From NCBI GenBank assembly GCA_035306065.1, contig DATGOL010000194.1:1-8394 (forward strand): DNA of 8,394 bases, read 5' to 3'. Made by a program: the position numbers and the translations under genes. Positions 5,544-8,394 of this stretch are shown piece by piece. The stretch comes from JBBQHX01 sp035306065. Its GTDB lineage: Bacteria > Gemmatimonadota > Gemmatimonadetes > Gemmatimonadales > Gemmatimonadaceae. Under the pieces are notes generated by a model. The model had not been told where the DNA came from and made no database searches. It worked only from the letters and a program-made list of their open reading frames with translations. How positions within the stretch are numbered: position 1 is the first letter of the stretch; every line of letters begins with the position of its first letter.

Positions 5544-8006
5544 ATGCAATCTGGTGTAAAGTTCGCTGCGCATGTCCTGCTCGCGGCCTTCCTTGCCGTT
5601 CCAGTCGCCGCCCAGGAGCGCCCTTACAGCGAGGTAGTTCCGGCATCCGCCACCACCGAGCGCGGCATGTTCAATGTCCACCGGGTGAACGAGTCCCTTC
5701 TCTTCGAGATTCCCGACTCACTGCTCGGCCGCGACATGATCATCATGAGCCGCTACGAGAGTACGCCGCAGGGCTTCTCGCAGGTTGGTGCCAACATGGC
5801 GCCAAACATCGTTGTGCGGTGGGAAGTGCGAGGCGACCGCGTGTACCTGCGCGCTGCGTCTCACCAGACCACGGCAGACGAAGGAACGGCCCGCTACATG
5901 GCTGTCGAGAACCAGAACTTCGCCCCGGTGCTGCAGTCCTTCCCCGTTGCCGCACGAGGCAATGGAACCGTGGTAGTCAACGTGACGGACCTGTACCTGG
6001 GCGAGACGCCGGCCTTCACGCTGCAGCGCAACCAGCGGCAGCAGCTGGCGGTGCGTCGCTACGAACGCGACAGGAGCTGGATGGAGCATGCATTCGCATT
6101 CCCCATCAACGTGGATGTGCGGGTTGTGCAGACGTATTCGGTTGACCAGCCGCCGTCCAACCAGCGTGGCGGGGCGTTGTCTTTCGAGGTAAATCACTCG
6201 ATGGTACTCCTGCCGAAGGAGCCGATGATGCCCCGTTTGTGGGACGAGCGGGTGGGCTTCATCAGTGTGCAGCGAACGGACTATTCGAGTGATTTCCAGG
6301 GTGTGCGGCCCGATCGTTATGCGGTTCGCTACAGGCTGGAGCCGTCGGACCCGGCCGCCTTCGCACGTGGCGAACTGGTGGAGCCGAAGAATCCGTGGGT
6401 GTGGTACATAGACCCCGCCATGCCCGAGGAGTGGGTGCCTTACGTGGAGGCGGGCGTGCTCGAGTGGAACGATGCATTCGAGCAGGCAGGCTTCCGCAAC
6501 GCAATCCAGGTTCGTCGCGCTCCTTCTCCGGCCGAGGATCCGAAGTTTTCGCTGCTCGACGCGCGCTACTCGGTGGTGCGCTACGTGCCTACCACCGTGC
6601 GGTCTGCCAACTCGGGTGCGGACGTGGTGGACCCCCGGTCCGGCGAGGTGATACGCGCGCACACCAACCTGCTCCAGGCGGTGGCCGAGCGCATGCGGTG
6701 GCAGCTGATGTCGCAGGTTGCCACGGCGGCTGATGACAAGCGCTATCGCAACTCCAGGCTGCCTGACGAGCTGATGGGCGAGGCCATACGGTATGTGATG
6801 TCGCACGAGACGGCGCACTCGGTTGGGCTGCCTCACAACCAGCGCGCGAACTTCGTATTCCCCATCGACTCCATCCGCAACCCGGAGTTCGTGAGGCGCA
6901 TGGGACACTCCGGGTCATCCGTGGGACGCACCCGCTTCAACTACGCTGCGCAGCCCGGAGATGGTGTTCCGCCGGAGCGTCGTGTTGGCGTGTGGGACAA
7001 GTGGGCGGTGTACTGGGGTTACCGGCCCATTCCGGGCGCAGCGACGCCTGAGCAGGAAACGGACTCGCTCCACTCCTGGATTGTGGAACGTGCCGACAAG
7101 CCCTGGTTCCGCTTCGCGTCTGCCCAGTTCGGGATGGATGAGGAATGGGATCCGTATCGCATGACCGAGGGCATCAGTGATGACCCCGTTGGTGCGGCCG
7201 AACTGGGAATGCGAAACCTGAGGATGATGGCGGACAGCCTGCTTCCGTGGGTTCTGGAGGAGGGAGATGACTACTACGAACTCGAGACGTTCTACCTGCA
7301 AACGCTGGTGCAGTGGAATCGTTATGCCGAGCATGCTGCGGCGGCCGTTGGAGGTTCGTGGACGCACCACAAACGCTTTGGTGAAGAAGGAGTGGTATTT
7401 CGCGCAGTTGAGCCCGACTACCAGCGCAAGGCGATGCGCTTCATCGGGCAGCATGTGCTTGCAACTCCCACCTGGGCGCTGAACCCGGACATCCTGAGGC
7501 GCCTGGAGCATGCGGGTGCGGTGGAGCGCATTCGTGCCTACCAGGAACTGGCGGTGCAGCGGCTGCTGAACCACGCGCGCCTGGCGAGGCTCATAGAGCA
7601 GCAGGAGTTTCTGGGTTCGAACACCTACACTCCGACGGAGATGCTGGACGACGTGCGCTCCATGGTCTGGGGCGACCTCACGTCAGGCAGGGCAGTGGAC
7701 ACCTACCGCCGCAACCAGCAGCGGGCGTATCTCGCACAGGCTGCCTACCTGCTCAACCAGGCAGAAAACGACGGCTGGCAGCCGCCGTCGTCAGGTGACC
7801 TGCGCGTGAGTCGGAACAACGACCCGCCACTGAACGATGAGCTCAAGATCGCGCAGTCTGACATCCGTCCGCTCATTCGCGAACAGCTGGCGCTGCTGAA
7901 GCGCGAGCTGAGCGCAACCCTGGATGGCGGCGTAAGAGACCGCATGACGCGCCTTCACCTGGAAGATGCACTGGTCCGCATTGACGAGGCGATGGGAGAG
8001 GGCTGA
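5544..8006 (+). CDS. Secreted zinc-dependent metalloprotease (DUF5118-DUF5117-DUF4953 type)
   Basis: The 820-residue exported protein is a putative zinc peptidase of unknown substrate. The ATG at 5544 is chosen over one 28 codons upstream. It is preceded by GGAG (5531-5534) and opens a clear Sec signal peptide: a basic start, hydrophobic residues 7-22, and an Ala-X-Ala-type cleavage region near VAAQ (21-24). A short DUF5118-like segment (about 27-70) and a DUF5117-like region (to about 265) follow; the latter includes MMPRLWDERVGF. The catalytic DUF4953 region starts near WYIDPAMPEEW (287-297). The zinc site HETAHSVGLPH (421-431) has ligands H421, H425 and H431 and base E422. Oddly, the SxMDYxR segment I expect about 30 residues later is replaced by SVGRTR (459-464) before a normal RFNYAAQPGDG. 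Such proteins are common in Bacteroidota and Gemmatimonadota. The family is confident; activity is less so. Confidence 0.88.
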   Translation: MQSGVKFAAHVLLAAFLAVPVAAQERPYSEVVPASATTERGMFNVHRVNESLLFEIPDSLLGRDMIIMSRYESTPQGFSQVGANMAPNIVVRWEVRGDRVYLRAASHQTTADEGTARYMAVENQNFAPVLQSFPVAARGNGTVVVNVTDLYLGETPAFTLQRNQRQQLAVRRYERDRSWMEHAFAFPINVDVRVVQTYSVDQPPSNQRGGALSFEVNHSMVLLPKEPMMPRLWDERVGFISVQRTDYSSDFQGVRPDRYAVRYRLEPSDPAAFARGELVEPKNPWVWYIDPAMPEEWVPYVEAGVLEWNDAFEQAGFRNAIQVRRAPSPAEDPKFSLLDARYSVVRYVPTTVRSANSGADVVDPRSGEVIRAHTNLLQAVAERMRWQLMSQVATAADDKRYRNSRLPDELMGEAIRYVMSHETAHSVGLPHNQRANFVFPIDSIRNPEFVRRMGHSGSSVGRTRFNYAAQPGDGVPPERRVGVWDKWAVYWGYRPIPGAATPEQETDSLHSWIVERADKPWFRFASAQFGMDEEWDPYRMTEGISDDPVGAAELGMRNLRMMADSLLPWVLEEGDDYYELETFYLQTLVQWNRYAEHAAAAVGGSWTHHKRFGEEGVVFRAVEPDYQRKAMRFIGQHVLATPTWALNPDILRRLEHAGAVERIRAYQELAVQRLLNHARLARLIEQQEFLGSNTYTPTEMLDDVRSMVWGDLTSGRAVDTYRRNQQRAYLAQAAYLLNQAENDGWQPPSSGDLRVSRNNDPPLNDELKIAQSDIRPLIREQLALLKRELSATLDGGVRDRMTRLHLEDALVRIDEAMGEG

Positions 8007-8034
8007 CCGAGCCTCGCGAGCAGGTATACGGACA

Positions 8035-8073
8035 GACGGCCGCCTGATCTGATTCGAAGATCAGGCGGCCGTC
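8035..8073 (+). terminator. Strong hairpin terminator after the metalloprotease gene
   Basis: A perfect 16-bp stem pairs 8035-8050 with 8058-8073 around a 7-base loop (GATTCGA), 29 bases after the stop codon. A short GTTTCTG follows on the plus strand, so the T-tract is weak but the stem is very stable. On the minus strand it could also stop transcription of the converging LA_2272-type gene, though no T-run follows there. Confidence 0.75.
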
Positions 8074-8171
8074 GTTTCTGCCAACCTGCTTTCGCACCGC
8101 AATCGCACCGCCCCTGCATCCTCGCCTCACGATTCACCATTCGGGGCTCAGTGCACTGGGGTTCCTCTCCC
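8074..8171. other. Gap between convergent genes
   Basis: These 98 bases lie between the protease terminator and the stop of the LA_2272-type gene. The only structure I see is a 10-bp perfect palindrome, CAGTGCACTG (8149-8158), and a short duplication of TCGCACCGC near 8090-8110. Neither has a recognisable function, and I see no gene here. Confidence 0.4.
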
Positions 8172-8394
8172 TTACCTCCCCTCCGAGAAATCAGCATTGA
8201 AGATGGGCAGCACGCGCAATCCCGGCCGGTTGCTCCTTGCAATGTTGATCAGGCCCATCTGAACTCCGCGCAGCTCGTTGGCGATGTTCACGATCGCGAT
8301 GGTCAGCCCGTGCTGGGTGCCCCGCACATCGGTCACGACACCGGTACCAAGTCCCCTCAGTGATCCATCCCGGGTAATCCGCAGGTAGCCGGCT
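8172..8394 (-). CDS. C-terminal part of an LA_2272-type surface-repeat protein (5' end outside the window)
   Basis: Read on the minus strand from the window edge to TAA at 8172-8174, 73 codons are open without an internal start that would define a short gene. The translation contains GLTIAIVNIANELRGVQMGL followed by INIARSNRPGLRVLPIFNADF. The alternating glycine and hydrophobic pattern (GLxIxxVNxAxELxGVQxGLINIA) and the ending RVLPIFN are characteristic of LA_2272-type surface-repeat proteins. These are predicted outer-membrane beta-strand repeat proteins of unknown function. At least two repeat units are visible: LRGLGTGVVTDVRGTQ and the GLTIAIVN...GVQMGL unit. The gene converges on the metalloprotease gene. 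The start and any signal peptide lie beyond the window. Confidence 0.72.
   Translation of the reverse strand, partial: AGYLRITRDGSLRGLGTGVVTDVRGTQHGLTIAIVNIANELRGVQMGLINIARSNRPGLRVLPIFNADFSEGR

Noticed and set aside
5718..6908. Minus-strand open frame of 396 codons opposite the metalloprotease
   Set aside because: The composition is biased to His, Arg and Val without motifs. The plus-strand protein has a signal peptide, conserved domains and a zinc site.
8149..8158. Palindrome CAGTGCACTG as a regulatory site
   Set aside because: It is a single short palindrome between two gene ends, with no promoter or regulator next to it. Chance is the simplest explanation.

Overview
The window is GC-rich bacterial chromosome. 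Genes are densely packed with no gap over 300 bases, no RNA genes, no mobile elements and no CRISPR. The mix suggests an aerobic, Gram-negative-type bacterium, possibly Gemmatimonadota. It holds a PEP-CTERM sorting tail, a secreted DUF5118/DUF5117/DUF4953 metalloprotease and an LA_2272-type surface-repeat protein. The taxonomic call is inference from gene content only.

Layout, left to right. (1) 1-71, plus: the last residues of a PEP-CTERM surface protein, followed by a hairpin at 113-149. (2) 254-1717, minus: S-adenosylhomocysteine hydrolase (ahcY). (3) 1884-2828, minus: an ArsR-type DNA-binding domain fused to a SAM/SAH-binding methyltransferase-like domain, matching the architecture of the SAH-sensing repressor SahR. 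It lies directly upstream of ahcY on the same strand. (4) 2955-5432, plus, divergent from the regulator: a membrane-bound HAMP-PAS-GGDEF-EAL protein for cyclic-di-GMP turnover with all visible catalytic residues intact. (5) 5544-8006, plus: a secreted zinc metalloprotease, ending in a strong hairpin at 8035-8073. (6) 8172-8394, minus: the C-terminal 73 codons of an LA_2272-type surface-repeat protein, running off the window edge.

How the genes work together. The clearest functional unit is sahR-ahcY. The regulator probably senses SAH, the substrate of AhcY, and releases DNA when SAH accumulates. A good sigma70-like promoter (2846-2874) precedes the regulator. An inverted repeat (2825-2844) sits immediately after its -10 box, where a repressor would act. 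A second inverted repeat (1847-1865) lies in the 166-base gap before ahcY. The cyclic-di-GMP enzyme and the protease are separate transcription units with no visible link to the methionine cycle. The two partial genes at the edges and the protease encode exported proteins.

I see no clearly undescribed system. The points most worth a second look are the SahR-type circuit with its candidate operators, and a protease that keeps its zinc ligands but lacks the family's usual Met-turn segment.
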